A stretch of 64,000 bases of DNA from Bacillota bacterium (GTDB lineage Bacteria; Bacillota; Clostridia; Lachnospirales; Lachnospiraceae): contig JAEYOQ010000062.1 of NCBI GenBank assembly GCA_023411555.1, forward strand, positions 1 through 64,000, written 5' to 3'. The first letter of the stretch is position 1, and the number at the start of each line of letters is the position of its first letter. Both the position numbers and the translations under genes were made by a program. Below, piece by piece: positions 16,257-25,442 of the stretch. A model generated the notes under the pieces. That model searched no databases, was not told the DNA's origin, and saw only the letters and a list, made by a program, of their open reading frames with translations.

Positions 16257-17450
16257 TTACTTTGATAGATACTTACTAAGTTCTTCTACTTTATCACATC
16301 TCTCCCAGGGAAGATCGAGATCCACTCTGCCGAAATGTCCATAAGCTGCAGTCTGCTTGTAGATTGGTCTGCGTAAATCCAGCATCTTTATAATTCCTGC
16401 CGGTCTAAGATCAAAATGCTTACGAATAATATCTACTAATTTATCATCGGATAGCTTTCCTGTCCCAAAGGTATCCAGCATGATTGAGGTAGGTGCTGCC
16501 ACACCGATTGCGTAAGATACCTGAATCTCACAGCGGTCTGCTAATCCGGCAGCAACCAAATTCTTAGCCACATAGCGGGCAGCATAAGAGGCTGACCTGT
16601 CCACCTTGGTACAATCCTTACCTGAGAAAGCTCCGCCACCATGTCTTGCATAGCCACCATAGGTATCTACAATGATCTTTCTACCTGTCAGACCACTATC
16701 TCCGTTAGGTCCACCGATTACAAAGCGTCCGGTCGGATTAATGAAGAATTTTGTCTGCTCATCTACCAGCTCCTGAGGAAGAACCGGATCAAGAACATAT
16801 TTCCTAATATCCTTACGAAGCTGTTCAATGGTAATCTCCTCATTATGCTGAGTAGATAGAACCACCGCATTCAAATGAATGGGATTTCCCTTGTCATCAT
16901 ATTCTACAGTTACCTGGGATTTACCATCCGGACGAAGGTAATTCAAGATGCCTTCCTTTCTAACCTTGGTTAATTGCTTGGTTAGCTTGTGAGCAAGAGA
17001 GATAGGATAAGGCATATACTCCTCTGTCTCGTTGGTAGCATAACCAAACATCATTCCCTGATCTCCGGCACCAATCTTGGAGAAGTCCTCATCCTCTGCC
17101 ATTTTCTCTTTTATCTCCAGTGAGTTATCAACACCCAAAGCAATATCCTTAGACTGCTCATCCAGTGCAACGATGACACCGCAAGTATTAGCATCAAAGC
17201 CATATTCGGAGCGGTCATATCCAATTCCACGTATGGTGTCGCGTACGATTTTCTGAATATCTACATAACCTTCTGTGGTTATCTCGCCCATTACTAGTAC
17301 CAAGCCAGTGGTAATTGCTGTCTCGCATGCAACTCTACTCATAGGATCCTGTTCTAATAACGCATCCAATACTGCATCGGAAATCTGATCGCAGATTTTG
17401 TCAGGATGTCCCTCAGTTACTGACTCTGAAGTGAATAATCTCTTTTGCAT
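16257..17450 (-). CDS. metK: S-adenosylmethionine synthetase
   Basis: Makes S-adenosylmethionine from methionine and ATP in the cytoplasm. It begins LFTSESVTEGHPDKICDQ, the family's N-terminal ATP/methionine site. The flexible loop and GAGDQGMMFGYA signature are near 113-124, and GGGAFSGKDCTKVDRSA near 250. At 397 residues it is full length. The ATG at 17450 follows GGAGG; an in-frame extension reaches upstream into the leader and is not credible. The gene is controlled by an S-box riboswitch directly upstream. Confidence 0.97.
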   Translation of the reverse strand: MQKRLFTSESVTEGHPDKICDQISDAVLDALLEQDPMSRVACETAITTGLVLVMGEITTEGYVDIQKIVRDTIRGIGYDRSEYGFDANTCGVIVALDEQSKDIALGVDNSLEIKEKMAEDEDFSKIGAGDQGMMFGYATNETEEYMPYPISLAHKLTKQLTKVRKEGILNYLRPDGKSQVTVEYDDKGNPIHLNAVVLSTQHNEEITIEQLRKDIRKYVLDPVLPQELVDEQTKFFINPTGRFVIGGPNGDSGLTGRKIIVDTYGGYARHGGGAFSGKDCTKVDRSASYAARYVAKNLVAAGLADRCEIQVSYAIGVAAPTSIMLDTFGTGKLSDDKLVDIIRKHFDLRPAGIIKMLDLRRPIYKQTAAYGHFGRVDLDLPWERCDKVEELSKYLSK

Positions 17451-17469
17451 ATTTGCCTCCATTTCAATC

Positions 17470-17617
17470 AAAAAAACAAAGCCCGCAATATGCGGACTTG
17501 ATTCCAAAGTTAATCAAATCCTCTTATTGTTCGATTGCTCGCTCAGGTTGGCACCTTCCGGTTATGGGGTTGCCGTGACTTCATAGAGCCTTTACTCTCC
17601 GTCACTCTGAATAAGAG
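17470..17617 (-). promoter_or_regulatory. SAM-I (S-box) riboswitch of metK
   Basis: Minus strand: P1 arms CTCTTAT/ATAAGAG at 17611-17617 and 17521-17527. Between them are CAGAGTGACGGAGAG, GGCTCTATGAAGTCACGGCA and GGTGCCAACCTGAGC, the conserved S-box core. A terminator GTCCGCATATTGCGGGC with a U-run ends at 17470, so SAM excess should stop transcription. Confidence 0.92.
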
Positions 17618-17648
17618 AATGTTATATTATATTCTTGTTTGTATCATT

Positions 17649-17677
17649 AGGATATACCATAAATAATTACTAGTCAA
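17649..17677 (-). promoter_or_regulatory. Promoter of the metK S-box transcript
   Basis: Minus-strand TTGACT (17672-17677), 17-base spacer, TATCCT (17649-17654). Confidence 0.6.
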
Positions 17678-17747
17678 GTGCTTTCTTGTGTTATATTCTT
17701 GACATAGTCCAAACTCCATATTACAAGCATATGAGTGCAGAATAATA

Positions 17748-19046
17748 TCATCCAACCTTAAGCTTGAATTTCTTAATCGCTTTCATATCATTTGAATCGA
17801 CCTTAATCATTGCCGCACCTAATTGCTGCATCTTACTTTCAAACTTTTCATATCCACGCTCGATAAATTCAATATTCTCGACAATAGTGAAGCCCTCAGC
17901 CATGAGTCCTGCCATCACCAGTGCTACACCCCCGCGTAAATCCGGAGCACATACACTAGCACCAGTCAATCTCTCCACGCCCTCAATAATTGCCGTATTA
18001 CCCTCTACCTTAATGGAAGCACCCATACGGGTCAATTCGTCCACATATTTAAAACGATTTTCAAAAATACTCTCTGTAACAATACTTGTTCCCTTGGAAA
18101 TAGCCAATAAAGTAGTCATCTGAGGCTGCATATCGGTAAGGAAACCAGGATAAACCAAGGTCTTAACATGAGAGTTACCCAGAACACCTTCTGCCTTCAC
18201 ACGGACCATATCATCAAATTCCTCAACCTCGGCACCTATTTCCAGGAGCTTTGCTGTAAAGGCTTCCAGATGCTTCGGAATTACATTCTTAATCAAGATA
18301 TCGCCCTTTGTTGCAGCCGCAGCAAACATAAAGGTTCCTGCTTCAATCTGGTCGGGAATAATAGAATATTCGCTACCATGAAGTTTTGAAACCCCCTTGA
18401 TACGTATTACATCTGTACCTGCACCCTTGATATTCGCACCCATGCTGTTTAAAAAGTTCGCAACATCAACCACATGCGGCTCCTTAGCAGAGTTTTCGAG
18501 AATGGTGAGTCCATCTGCCATACATGCAGCCAGCATAACATTAATGGTAGCTCCAACACTGGAACCATCAAAATAAATATGGGCTCCCTTCAATTCTGCG
18601 GCTTCCGCGCAAATCATACCATGTTCGATTTTAACCTCTGCACCAAGTGCCTCAAAGCCCTTAATATGCTGGTCTATCGGTCTGCTACCTATATTGCAAC
18701 CACCGGGCAAAGCTACCTTTGCTCCATTATACTTACCAAGTAAGGCACCGACCAGATAGTAGGAGGCGCGTATCTTTCTAACATAATCAAAATCAACATT
18801 ATTGGTAGCAATCTTGCTACCATTAATCTTAATCGTATTCCTATTAATTCGTTCTACCTTTGCACCAATGTCTTCGATTGCCTGTAATAAAACGTCAATA
18901 TCTCTTATGTCGGGTACATTTTCTATTTTAACAGTTTCATCAGTCATAACAGCTGCAGCTATGATGCCTAATGCAGCATTCTTATAACCACTGATTGTCA
19001 CTTCACCAACGAGCGGCCTTCTGCCTTTTATAATATATTGCTCCAT
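17748..19046 (-). CDS. murA: UDP-N-acetylglucosamine 1-carboxyvinyltransferase
   Basis: First committed step of peptidoglycan synthesis: transfers enolpyruvate from PEP to UDP-GlcNAc. The fold markers are present: GYKNAALGIIAA at the N-terminus (substrate Lys/Asn), and the catalytic loop LPGGCNIGSRPIDQH with the active Cys near 117, so it should be fosfomycin-sensitive by this residue. The length (432 residues) is normal, although the C-terminal ending KKFKLKVG is slightly longer than in many. The ATG at 19046 follows GAGGTG. This may be one of two MurA paralogues, as often in Firmicutes. Confidence 0.95.
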   Translation of the reverse strand: MEQYIIKGRRPLVGEVTISGYKNAALGIIAAAVMTDETVKIENVPDIRDIDVLLQAIEDIGAKVERINRNTIKINGSKIATNNVDFDYVRKIRASYYLVGALLGKYNGAKVALPGGCNIGSRPIDQHIKGFEALGAEVKIEHGMICAEAAELKGAHIYFDGSSVGATINVMLAACMADGLTILENSAKEPHVVDVANFLNSMGANIKGAGTDVIRIKGVSKLHGSEYSIIPDQIEAGTFMFAAAATKGDILIKNVIPKHLEAFTAKLLEIGAEVEEFDDMVRVKAEGVLGNSHVKTLVYPGFLTDMQPQMTTLLAISKGTSIVTESIFENRFKYVDELTRMGASIKVEGNTAIIEGVERLTGASVCAPDLRGGVALVMAGLMAEGFTIVENIEFIERGYEKFESKMQQLGAAMIKVDSNDMKAIKKFKLKVG

Positions 19047-19134
19047 TGCACACCTCATATTTATTCGAACTTAAGTTTGTATATTTTGTATATAAACAGC
19101 ATGAATTATTTGTTAATTTTTAATTGCCAATTTG

Positions 19135-19162
19135 ATTATACCACAAAGTATAGTTTTGTAAA
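19135..19162 (-). promoter_or_regulatory. Probable murA promoter
   Basis: Minus-strand TTTACA (19157-19162), 16-base spacer, TATAAT (19135-19140), about 90 bases before the murA start. Confidence 0.6.
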
Positions 19163-19449
19163 TTGTTTTTTGTAAATGCTATTTCCAAGAGATAAGGTCT
19201 CCTTTAAGCTTTTCAATCAAATAATTTCATATATCACATCATGAATTCACCTCCGATTTAAGAAAATGTATAAGCTGATCAGACTTTTATAATCATATTG
19301 TAAGACGAAAACACTCATATATTCTCTTAAATCAGTACATTTCTCAAGGAAAATACGCTTTATTTTACCTTTCACTCACGATTCACATTTCTCATTAATA
19401 ATGTTATTCCATAATGTTCCTATCCATATTTTTCAAGTTGATCCGCCAG
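19163..19449. other. AT-rich intergenic region
   Basis: No real gene is supported. On the minus strand GGAGGTGAATTC precedes ATGATGTGA, a two-codon frame, and AAAGGAG precedes a 22-codon TTG frame. Neither is convincing. Confidence 0.4.
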
Positions 19450-19477
19450 TTGAAGTTTCAATAGAATATGCTATAAT
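19450..19477 (+). promoter_or_regulatory. Promoter of the Ig-like small protein gene
   Basis: TTGAAG (19450-19455), 16-base spacer, TATAAT (19472-19477). Confidence 0.65.
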
Positions 19478-19541
19478 GTAGTTGATACTAGGACCTTTGT
19501 AGCATACACATAATATATATATCATCATGGAGATAAGTAAT

Positions 19542-19880
19542 ATGGCTAATTATATAACAATTGAATCAGTAGAGGGCAGTGTAAAGAACCGTGTTAAGCA
19601 AAGTCTAAAATTTAAAACAGGTAATTTTGTGTGGAAAATCAAATTTAGCGCTCCTTTAAACCCTGCTACCGTAAATAACCGTAATCTATATGTAACTTCA
19701 ATGAATCAAACCCCACTAGCAACTAATATACGCTACAATTCTGTAGATAATTACATAGAGATAGAACCGTTAGCCCCATACGCTAAGAACGAATCCTATT
19801 TACTTCACGTAACGACCAACGTTCGTTCAAAAAAAGGTCAAAAGTTACCCAATGACATTACAATCCAGTTTAAGGTTTGA
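19542..19880 (+). CDS. Single Ig-like (SbsA/Big_5-type) domain protein
   Basis: A 112-residue protein made of one Ig-like domain of the SbsA/Big_5 type. The pattern WKIKFSAPLNPATVNNRNLYV near residues 30-50 and EPLAPYAKNESYLLHVTTNVRSKKGQKL near 75-102 is that of S-layer-linked Ig repeats. There is no signal peptide, which is unusual for a domain normally found outside the cell. The ATG at 19542 has GGAG upstream; an earlier in-frame ATG at 19527 overlaps that site. It converges with and slightly overlaps the TPR-AAA gene. Role unknown. Confidence 0.7.
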   Translation: MANYITIESVEGSVKNRVKQSLKFKTGNFVWKIKFSAPLNPATVNNRNLYVTSMNQTPLATNIRYNSVDNYIEIEPLAPYAKNESYLLHVTTNVRSKKGQKLPNDITIQFKV

Positions 19881-21744
19881 TTACTAGGTCCTCTGGAAGA
19901 ATCGTTAATATCTCTTCATCCTTCAGTCTACCCTGAGAGACTAGATTGGATAATTGCTTGCCGGTTCTGATATCTGCCGCATCCATCGCTGCCTGCATCA
20001 GACTGTTGATCTGCTCTAAATGCACATGAGGCTCAGATTCCTTGGCTATCTGATTTATCCTATGTTTTAGTATCAGTTCCGCCTTCGAATTCATCTGATA
20101 ATCCTTCTGTCTCAGGCAGGCTAAAGCGAATCCCATTAATTCCTGCATGGTATATATGGGCAGATGAATCCGATTTGCAAAAGGATCCATCAGCTTAGGG
20201 TATTCTCTAAAAAGCATATTCATATTGTTCTGATTCTCTTCGAATATAACAGCTAGATTTCCACGCAATAATTGACACAGCTCAAGAAGACCATCTATAG
20301 CTTCTTTTTTTAACTCACCGGCATTTTCTACCACCAAGCAACAATCCTTCAGTGTCTCCTTCTTTGCCATTATATTAATTGAATTTAATTTATCTGCTTT
20401 TATCTTTGCAATTCTGGAGGACTTAAGCATCCCAGTTTTATAAAGAAACATGGTAATATCCTTCGCCAGAGTTGTCTTCCCTGAGCCATTGCTTCCGGTA
20501 ATTAGTACTAACACTGTCTTGTTACGTTCACCTTGAATTCCCTCAAGGCTTTTAACAAGCTGCTTCTTTACAGCCTTTACATGCAAGAAGTTACCAAAGA
20601 TCTCATCTAAATCGATTTCCAGCTCCTCAGCTAGCTGTTTCAACCTCTGATTCTCCTCATCCATATCCTCTTCTTCCAACAGCTCATAAATTATACTTTC
20701 AACTTCCTGCTCTGCAGTATCCCCCTCAGAGCCTGTATTTTCATCGGATAGAGTTGTTGTGATATATGCCTCTACTTCCTTAGAGAGTTGCTCTGCCAGA
20801 GAATCTTCATCTGCCTCTTCCTCCCCGATACTATCCTCTATAAATTCGTCTTCTTTGCTCTCTTCTCCAACTGGACCTTCTTCTGCTGACTCTTCCTCTG
20901 TCGGTAGGCCCCTTTTAACCGGCATTATATTCCCATCTTCCGAAATAAGCTTACTTTCTATGTTCTTCTTTAGTTCCTTCAAAAAAAGCTCTTCCTCCGT
21001 AGTAAGACTAACAGGCACATCATCCTTCTCGTCTTCAGCGACTACCGAAGGCTCTTCTAATTCCTCACCTTTAAGAAGCTCTTCTGCTTCCTTCACCTTT
21101 TCGGTATCCAGATTTCTCCCTGTATCCTCCATGGCACGGCGCTTCAGCTCCTCCATAATCCTTGCTTTATCCACTTCCCCAGAGTAGTAAGAACGCAGAA
21201 GCTTGGCCTTTTCCACATAGATCCCTTCTCCAAACCATAGGATTATGTCGGAGCATTCCTGTATACACTCCTTCTCCATACCTGCCTTATAGTAGACCTT
21301 GGCAAGCTCATAAGCCCACTTCTCCATATACTCTGTCTTCTTAAGCGTTTCCAGTGTTCCAATCAGTTTCTCATATGACGCACCCTTAAGTTTATCAATC
21401 TTATAGCGAAAGATGTATTTGTAAAAATCCTTTGCCGCAATCTTCTCATAATCCTTCAGATAACCCTCTGCCTCCTCCGGATTCCTAAGCTTTATGTACA
21501 GATTAATTAATTGAAATAAGGACTTTCTGGATTTTGTCTTTTCATATATTTTAAGATAAAGCGGTAAGGCTTCTTCATATCTTTCGTTTTCAACATAGAC
21601 CTCTGCTATTAAGCTAAGGTCTGACATGTTCTTAATCTTCTTAATTTCCATTGTGTCAAGAATTTTCTGAGCGGAAGAGGCATCGCCTTCTTCCATACGT
21701 TTTCTCATTTCTTCTATCTTAACGATGATTTCGTAGCTTCCCAT
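19870..21744 (-). CDS. TPR-like/AAA ATPase fusion protein, uncharacterised
   Basis: A 624-residue cytoplasmic protein in three parts. Residues 1-200 are helical TPR-like repeats (pairs such as YVENERYEEALPLYLKIYE). Residues 200-370 are highly acidic and low-complexity, rich in E and D. From about 375 there is an AAA-type ATPase: LAEELEIDLDEIFGNFLHVKAVKK, Walker A GSNGSGKTT, and a Walker B-like strand DCCLVVENAGEL, with an Asn where the Walker B acid pair would be. The fold recalls the CbbX/SpoVK group, but I cannot assign a function. It follows the cNMP-domain gene, separated by 240 bases with a terminator. Confidence 0.65.
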   Translation of the reverse strand: MGSYEIIVKIEEMRKRMEEGDASSAQKILDTMEIKKIKNMSDLSLIAEVYVENERYEEALPLYLKIYEKTKSRKSLFQLINLYIKLRNPEEAEGYLKDYEKIAAKDFYKYIFRYKIDKLKGASYEKLIGTLETLKKTEYMEKWAYELAKVYYKAGMEKECIQECSDIILWFGEGIYVEKAKLLRSYYSGEVDKARIMEELKRRAMEDTGRNLDTEKVKEAEELLKGEELEEPSVVAEDEKDDVPVSLTTEEELFLKELKKNIESKLISEDGNIMPVKRGLPTEEESAEEGPVGEESKEDEFIEDSIGEEEADEDSLAEQLSKEVEAYITTTLSDENTGSEGDTAEQEVESIIYELLEEEDMDEENQRLKQLAEELEIDLDEIFGNFLHVKAVKKQLVKSLEGIQGERNKTVLVLITGSNGSGKTTLAKDITMFLYKTGMLKSSRIAKIKADKLNSINIMAKKETLKDCCLVVENAGELKKEAIDGLLELCQLLRGNLAVIFEENQNNMNMLFREYPKLMDPFANRIHLPIYTMQELMGFALACLRQKDYQMNSKAELILKHRINQIAKESEPHVHLEQINSLMQAAMDAADIRTGKQLSNLVSQGRLKDEEILTILPEDLVIKP

Positions 21745-21911
21745 GATAAACCTCCTTTGTATTAAACCTCAATACAACTGCATTTGGTTTTTCCTGCTTA
21801 TAATACTACCATTTGTCACCTGTTTAGACAAGTATAAACAGCTGGAAGAAGCAAAATAAGACTAATTACTTCTCCAACAGATTTTATAGGACAGGTTTCA
21901 CTATACACAGG

Positions 21912-21949
21912 AAAAGAGCTGTCTTAAGTTTTATCTTAAGCAGCCCTTT
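21912..21949 (-). terminator. Terminator of the cNMP-domain gene
   Basis: On the minus strand GGGCTGCTTAAG pairs with CTTAAGACAGCTC and is followed by TTTTCC. Confidence 0.75.
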
Positions 21950-21983
21950 ACTAACCATATATTTTATTCTAGTATGCGTTTTG

Positions 21984-24320
21984 TTATAAATCGCGATGAT
22001 ATACTAATGTATCGGAAATCTCCTGTGGAATCTCTATATTATCCCTCTGCAGCAATCGAATTCTTCCTTCCATTTCACGTACCTTCTTTTGCTTCTCCCG
22101 ATAGTAACGTGCCATTGCTTCATCAAACAATGGTTGCATCTTTATCTGCTCCCTGATCTCCTTTGAAAAAGGACAATAGGTGGCCATTATCTCTCTAACC
22201 GGCTTATTTAATTTAATTGCCCCCATCGCCTCATAGTTTATCCATAGCTCGTAATCGATAACAAAAATTTCTCGACTGCTGTTACGTCCTTTTTGAATCT
22301 GAGCTTTTATCTTCTCCTTCTTCTCCTCTGAAAGCTCCTTATTCTTACGATAGAACTGCAGAAAGTCACTATACTCAGAGGTAAGGGATTTAACCTGAAT
22401 ATCATTCCATGAGATTCCTTCAATGGTACGACACAGCTCCCAGCGGAATCTGCCTAATATACGTGTCAGCAATAATCCCAGATTGATATCAGTAAATATC
22501 GGGAGAAGGAATCGGGCATTGGTATCTCTCTTCTTTCTTGAGATTTCCTGCCACATAATTCCATTGTTACCAACATTGGGGAATAATATTATATCCGGAA
22601 ATACCCTCTTTATGATGTATTCCTTAACGATAGTCGCACTTGAATAGAGGATCTCCCTATCAAAAACCGAATAATCAATTCTCATAATTCTTGCTATGGC
22701 CTCGTTCACTTTCTCAGAGGTTAGCAAGAGTCTGTCAATTCCATTTGACCACTGATCCTTATGCAGGAAGGGGACAAAGCTTGAGATCTGCCCATTTGTA
22801 GTACGATTATTGTAACGAAACATATTCTGTATCTCGTATTGAAGCTTCTTTAAAGGATCTGTAAGCTGCAGCGCTACTTCCTTTTCAGTGATCTGATTTT
22901 GCTTACGAAGACTGGCCAGATACTCCGGATATTCTAAGTCAAATTCATTCTTCGATGGTTCCTTCTTACCTTCGTAGATCATGGTAAGCCAAGACTTGAT
23001 ATTGTAAACCTTACAAGGTCCCTGGTTTGCATCCTCATCCTTAAGAAAATATACGGAAAGCATCTGCTCATTGGTTAAAAGTCTTTCGTCAACAAAACCG
23101 TATTTAAGAAAAAGGTCGATCAGACGAGGTGGCTTCTTCTCCTGATAAGCCCGTAAAAAGACAGGGAGGTATATCTCATAATGATTATCGGATAATTTTT
23201 TTCGCAGCCTTCTTGCATGATCCTCTGAGGAAAACTTATCCTTCATATGAACAAAATCCTGCATGGCAGTCTGCATCTCAGCTGCTCTGTCTCCTTCAAT
23301 TCCTGCATACTTCAGTATCTTAGCAAAGGAGTCCTTCATTTCCTCCATCGCACCTACTGTATCCTCGCCGGAATATTTCAATTTGGATGCAGAGCTGACA
23401 TTCTCTTCTTTATTACTAGTAAGTAGAAGATGGTACACCTCCTCCATCTTCCTGCGGTTCACCTTAAACCCTGTTGATAACATTCGCTCCGCAAAATTTT
23501 CTGCCTGATTCACCTGTTCGATCATATCATCCATCATCTCCATCACTTCGTTACTGGTACCACTGGAGTTATCCAGCGAAATAGAATACTCAGCAATCAG
23601 ATGGAATAGACAGGTGTTCGTGTCGTCTACAAGACACTCTGCCATCGCCACAAAATCATCAGCCAATTCCTTCAAGGCTTGTATCTGTTGATTTACAATA
23701 TTCACCTGATCCTCAATTTGATATAAAGTAATTGCATTGCCATAGGAATAAAAGGATTTGACTACATCGATGGGCAAACTCTTACATTCTATATAATAAT
23801 TAATTCGATCCATCAACAACTCAAGATCACTATCCATAATTTCCAGTTTAGTGATTCGATCGGTTTCCGAAGGCTTGATACCTTTACGACTAACCATATT
23901 AATATATTTGTCATAATATTCTTTTAGAAATTGATAAAGTGTGGCTCTGCTTTGAATCATCCCATGATAGGTCTGATTCAGTTCATAAATCATCTTATAG
24001 AAGGAAGCCACCATAAAGCCGTGATAATCCTTGTTCACACTTAAAATGGAATCTAGCTCCTCAACTTGATTAATAGGGAATACAAAAAGCAACAAATCAT
24101 CAACAGCGGTATAAGAACTGAGATATTTGCCCTGATATAAATCATTGATACCTAAGAAGGAACCTGAACCAACTATGATTTTTGCTCCTTTGTTGTGTAT
24201 CATAACTCTTCCTTTAATTATCATACCAATACTGAATACGGAATCACCCAGGGTATATATAGTACTCCCTTTTGTAAACTGATTAACCGCATTCGGATTC
24301 ATCTTCCACTCCATAATCAC
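21984..24320 (-). CDS. Large protein with N-terminal cyclic-nucleotide-binding-type domain
   Basis: 778 residues. Positions about 10-115 match a cNMP-binding (Crp/Fnr-like) beta-roll: FTKGSTIYTLGDSVFSIGMI, then KGRVMIHNKG, VGSGSFLGINDLY and TAVDDLLLFVFP. No DNA-binding HTH follows. The rest is a long, mostly helical region with no family I recognise; its end has coiled-coil-like REKQKKVREMEGRIRLLQRD. The start is uncertain: a GTG at 24320, an ATG at 24314, or an ATG at 24302 after GGAG. No signal peptide or membrane segment was found. It lies next to the TPR-AAA gene on the same strand, and the two may form a signalling pair. Confidence 0.65.
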   Translation of the reverse strand: MIMEWKMNPNAVNQFTKGSTIYTLGDSVFSIGMIIKGRVMIHNKGAKIIVGSGSFLGINDLYQGKYLSSYTAVDDLLLFVFPINQVEELDSILSVNKDYHGFMVASFYKMIYELNQTYHGMIQSRATLYQFLKEYYDKYINMVSRKGIKPSETDRITKLEIMDSDLELLMDRINYYIECKSLPIDVVKSFYSYGNAITLYQIEDQVNIVNQQIQALKELADDFVAMAECLVDDTNTCLFHLIAEYSISLDNSSGTSNEVMEMMDDMIEQVNQAENFAERMLSTGFKVNRRKMEEVYHLLLTSNKEENVSSASKLKYSGEDTVGAMEEMKDSFAKILKYAGIEGDRAAEMQTAMQDFVHMKDKFSSEDHARRLRKKLSDNHYEIYLPVFLRAYQEKKPPRLIDLFLKYGFVDERLLTNEQMLSVYFLKDEDANQGPCKVYNIKSWLTMIYEGKKEPSKNEFDLEYPEYLASLRKQNQITEKEVALQLTDPLKKLQYEIQNMFRYNNRTTNGQISSFVPFLHKDQWSNGIDRLLLTSEKVNEAIARIMRIDYSVFDREILYSSATIVKEYIIKRVFPDIILFPNVGNNGIMWQEISRKKRDTNARFLLPIFTDINLGLLLTRILGRFRWELCRTIEGISWNDIQVKSLTSEYSDFLQFYRKNKELSEEKKEKIKAQIQKGRNSSREIFVIDYELWINYEAMGAIKLNKPVREIMATYCPFSKEIREQIKMQPLFDEAMARYYREKQKKVREMEGRIRLLQRDNIEIPQEISDTLVYHRDL

Positions 24321-24460
24321 ACCGCCTAACCAACTACATTCTTCAATAGCATATTATCATTATATACTATAATTGTAGATTCAAAAAGAAAAATGTAGTA
24401 GAAACTTGAATTTTAGGACAAAAGGCTCAGAGAAGAACAAGGTCTATTTAAAACAATAAG

Positions 24461-24486
24461 AAAAGAGAGCCTGATAAACAGGCTCC
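24461..24486 (-). terminator. Terminator of the SRP RNA gene
   Basis: On the minus strand GAGCCTG/CAGGCTC with a five-base loop is followed by TCTTTT. Confidence 0.85.
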
Positions 24487-24498
24487 CTATATATTTAA

Positions 24499-24762
24499 TC
24501 CGTGCGCTCTGCTTCGAATGCTTACCACAAGCGTTACCCTTACAGTTAACTCGGCTCAGGCAGCCTTACGGCACACAAGAGTTTTTGCTTAGTGCTGCTT
24601 CATTCCTGACCTGACACGGTTCACAAATTCCTGTTGCGTAAGACCCAAACGTCAACATCACTTATAAGGGGCAGCCTTACAGTAAGTCACCCTAGGCAGA
24701 ACATCACCCCTGCTGTAGCGGATTGCAGGTACAGGGCACCGCTATCTCCCCGGCTGCACGGA
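24499..24762 (-). ncRNA. ffs: Signal recognition particle RNA, large Bacillus type
   Basis: About 264 bases on the minus strand, closed by TCCGTGC (24756-24762) pairing with GCACGGA (24499-24505). The Alu-domain start GCCGGGGAGATAGCGGTGCC and the Ffh-binding hairpin core GTCAGGTCAGGAATGAAGCA with AGCACTAAGC are present, as in the clostridial and bacillar 6S-type SRP RNA. With Ffh it targets membrane and secreted proteins. It lies just downstream of tadA, a common place for it in Firmicutes. Confidence 0.93.
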
Positions 24763-24851
24763 AATTCTATGACAAATTAATAATACAAGCTTTTCTATTC
24801 AGTAAAAAGCTGTATGCCAAGTATAAAACATAGGAAGAGGATTGTCAACCC

Positions 24852-25343
24852 TCAAGCATTTCCTTTTTCCACAAGCTTTTCCTTCTTATTGCGAATTCTC
24901 AGCTCTTGAAAAAAATCCTGTAGTACTTTCGTGCATTCCTCCTCCATCACCCCTGTCTCCAACTCTACCTGGTGATTAAACTCCTTCATCTGGAGCAGGT
25001 TTAAAATAGAACCGGCACAGCCTGCTTTGGGATTCATGGTTCCTACGACGACCTTCTTAATACGTGCCTGCACTATGGCACCGGAGCACATCTGACATGG
25101 TTCCAGTGTAACATACATCACACAATCCTCTAGTCTCCAATCTCCCATCACCTTACTTGCTCTCTCGATTGCAATCAGCTCGGCATGAGCCAGTGTTGTT
25201 TTCTTGGTATTGCGTTTATTATAACCCCTACCGATAATCCTATCCTGATATACGATAACACATCCGATTGGAACCTCGCCCAGGCGGATTGCTTTTTTTG
25301 CTTGTTTTAATGCTTCGCGCATATATTTTTCATTCATTTGCAT
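24852..25343 (-). CDS. tadA: tRNA-specific adenosine deaminase
   Basis: Deaminates the wobble adenosine 34 of tRNA-Arg(ACG) to inosine. The zinc site is HAELIAIE (His-Ala-Glu near 55) and PCQMCSGAI (PCxxC near 86-90), and the substrate Asn motif (GRGYNKR) is present. At 163 residues it is a typical TadA, with a slightly charged C-terminal tail. The ATG at 25343 is followed closely by a second in-frame ATG, and either could be used. The gene is directly upstream of the SRP RNA on the same strand. Confidence 0.93.
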   Translation of the reverse strand: MQMNEKYMREALKQAKKAIRLGEVPIGCVIVYQDRIIGRGYNKRNTKKTTLAHAELIAIERASKVMGDWRLEDCVMYVTLEPCQMCSGAIVQARIKKVVVGTMNPKAGCAGSILNLLQMKEFNHQVELETGVMEEECTKVLQDFFQELRIRNKKEKLVEKGNA

Positions 25344-25442
25344 CTATAGTTCCTTTGCATCTGGACTAGTTTCCTACTATTTGCTATAGTATTTACAGAG
25401 CTTCAATTAGCTATTTTATCATAACAAACCCGAGGTGACAAT

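Noticed and set aside
19240..19265. Minus-strand GGAGGTGAATTC with ATGATGTGA as a leader peptide
   Set aside because: Only two codons long and without a regulatory context; likely chance in an AT-rich region.
20759..21187. A 142-codon plus-strand frame inside the TPR-AAA gene
   Set aside because: It is antisense to the acidic Glu/Asp-rich part, giving a Ser-rich shadow product. No ribosome site.
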